A DNA stretch of 6,256 nt. Source: an uncultured Atopobiaceae bacterium (GTDB lineage: Bacteria; Actinomycetota; Coriobacteriia; Coriobacteriales; Atopobiaceae). A model generated the notes under the pieces. The model was not told the origin of the DNA and ran no database searches. It saw nothing but the letters and a program-made list of their open reading frames with translations. The stretch covers positions 1 through 6,256 of the forward strand of contig CALUJT010000141.1 in NCBI GenBank assembly GCA_944321005.1. Direction: 5' to 3'. Shown here piece after piece: positions 5,230 through 6,256 of the stretch (positions are counted from its first letter, which is position 1; every line of letters begins with the position of its first letter). Made by a program: the position numbers and the translations under genes.

Positions 5230-5263
5230 AAAATCGGCCCCGCCCCACGTGGGACGGGGCCGA
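5230..5263 (-). terminator. Rho-independent terminator of the OppF-type gene
   Basis: TCGGCCCCG (5234-5242) pairs perfectly with CGGGGCCGA (5255-5263). Inside lies the palindrome CCCACGTGGG (5244-5253), so the 30-bp unit is palindromic but for one C/A mismatch. On the minus strand the stem is followed by TTTT (5233-5230). It begins 40 nt after the stop codon at 5304. The opposite strand has no T-run, so it acts in one direction only. Confidence 0.85.
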
Positions 5264-5303
5264 AGCGCGTCACGAGGCCGCTCGGCGCGGGGTCGAGGCT
5301 CCC

Positions 5304-6256
5304 CTACTCCGCATCCGGCGCCACGACCGGGTCGGCGTTCACGAGGTCCGAGCCGCGTCCGTAGCTCGGGCGCGCCGCCTCGTGCTGCATGGCAACGGCG
5401 AGCTCGCGCACGCGCGCGGCGGTGACGTTGTCGTAGCGGTGGCACGCGCACGCGTGGTCGGGAAGCACCTCGCGGAGCTTGGGCGCGGCCACGTCGCAGG
5501 CGCCCACCTTGGCGAAGCAGCGGCTCGCGAAGCGGCACCCGGCGGGCGGATCGATGGGACTCGGGACGTCGCCCTCGAGGATGATGCGGCGGCGCTGGAG
5601 CTTGGGGTCGGGGCTGGGGATAGCCGAGAGCAGCGCCTGCGTGTACGGGCAGAGGGGCTCGCTGTACAGGCTGTTCTTGGGGGCGATCTCCATGAGGCGG
5701 CCGAGGTACATGACGCCCACGCGGTCGGAGATGTGCTTCACCACGTTGAGGCCGTGCGCGATGAAGAGGTACGTGAGGCCGAACTGGTCCTTGAGGTCGT
5801 CGAGGAGGTTCAGCACCTGGGCCTGGATGGAGACGTCGAGGGCGGAGACCGGCTCGTCGCAGACGATGAGCTTGGGGTTCACCGCCAGGGCGCGCGCGAT
5901 GCCCACGCGCTGGCGCTGTCCGCCGGAGAACTCGTGCGGGTAGCGGTTCTTCATGTAGGACGCCAGGCCCACGCACTCCAGGAGCTCGTCCACGCGCGCC
6001 TCGATCCTGTCCTCGGGCAGAAGCTTGTTGGTGCGGATGGGCTCGGCCACTATCTGCGCGATGGTCATGCGCGGGTTGAGGCTCGCGTAGGGGTCCTGGA
6101 AGATGAGCTGGATGTCGCTGCAGAGGCTGCGGCGCTCCTTGGTGGAGAGGGCCGTGATGTCGCGCCCCTCGAAGATGATCTTGCCGCTCGTGGGCTTGAG
6201 CAGCCCCACGAGCATCTTGCCGATGGTGGTCTTGCCGCAGCCGGACTCGCCCACCA
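5304..6256 (-). CDS. oppF: Oligopeptide/dipeptide ABC transporter ATPase (OppF/DppF type), partial
   Basis: This is a cytoplasmic ATP-hydrolysing subunit of a peptide importer, working with OppD, permeases OppBC and a binding protein that would lie to the right. The N-terminus is cut off by the window edge; the visible 316 residues begin within Walker A, VGESGCGKTT (1-10). Then come the Q-loop region FQDPYASLNPRM (52-63), signature FSGGQRQRVGIARA (109-122), Walker B LIVCDEP (129-135) and D-loop SALD (137-140). The switch region is AHGLNVV (166-172), with the His kept but Gly where family members normally have Asp. The oligopeptide C-terminal domain follows, YTQALLSAIPSP (204-215), with a cysteine cluster Cys240, 246, 253, 269 and 271 as in Opp/Dpp ATPases. 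It ends with TAG and its own terminator. The symbol is by family; the substrate could be dipeptides or other peptides. Confidence 0.92.
   Translation of the reverse strand, partial: VGESGCGKTTIGKMLVGLLKPTSGKIIFEGRDITALSTKERRSLCSDIQLIFQDPYASLNPRMTIAQIVAEPIRTNKLLPEDRIEARVDELLECVGLASYMKNRYPHEFSGGQRQRVGIARALAVNPKLIVCDEPVSALDVSIQAQVLNLLDDLKDQFGLTYLFIAHGLNVVKHISDRVGVMYLGRLMEIAPKNSLYSEPLCPYTQALLSAIPSPDPKLQRRRIILEGDVPSPIDPPAGCRFASRCFAKVGACDVAAPKLREVLPDHACACHRYDNVTAARVRELAVAMQHEAARPSYGRGSDLVNADPVVAPDAE

Noticed and set aside
4831..5976. Minus-strand open frame of 381 codons, and shorter readings in 4758-4961
   Set aside because: They run through the oppF gene in a wrong frame, across its terminator and the palindromic repeats. 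The similar short peptides in both copies only reflect the DNA repeat.

Overview
The window looks like chromosomal DNA of a high-GC Gram-positive bacterium. My best guess is a coriobacterium (Olsenella/Atopobium-like). The reasons are strong G/C at third codon positions, TTG starts, a Streptococcus-type LysA and the acetylase (DapH/DapL) lysine route. The class assignment is inference from gene content and style; no marker gene is present.

Layout: (1) 1-3199, minus strand: a lysine/meso-diaminopimelate operon transcribed lysA (3199-1922), dapA (1870-980), dapB (987-250), dapH (72 to beyond base 1). dapA and dapB overlap by 8 bp. lysA and dapA are separated by 51 bp containing a hairpin that overlaps the lysA stop. 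dapB and dapH are separated by 177 bp containing a very strong nested hairpin and a run of nine G (C on the mRNA). (2) 3200-3465: divergent control region. Two near mirror-image copies of a 16-bp sequence each contain a plausible extended -10 element, one facing lysA and one facing the plus-strand gene. The lysA transcript would carry a GC-rich leader of about 175 nt with several perfect hairpins. (3) 3466-4617, plus strand: an M20D amidohydrolase, most likely N-acetyl-diaminopimelate deacetylase (DapL), the step matching the acetylase branch implied by DapH. (4) 4618-5303: a gene-free convergent intergenic region holding two direct tandem copies of a 217-bp palindromic repeat (period 228 bp), a GC-rich spacer and a rho-independent terminator for the minus-strand gene to the right. 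(5) 5304-6256, minus strand: the C-terminal part of an oligopeptide/dipeptide ABC-transporter ATPase (OppF/DppF type), cut by the window edge inside Walker A.

Together the left and middle genes make DAP and lysine from aspartate semialdehyde. DapA condenses it with pyruvate, DapB reduces the product, DapH acetylates it, an aminotransferase not seen here would follow, DapL removes the acetyl group, and LysA decarboxylates meso-DAP to lysine. An epimerase (dapF) is also not in the window. The peptide transporter is a separate, convergent unit. I see no new protein system here. The less ordinary material is non-coding: the tandem palindromic repeats, the dapB-dapH hairpin, the mirrored divergent promoters, and a 10-bp word, CGAGAAGAAC, that recurs six times across coding and intergenic DNA.
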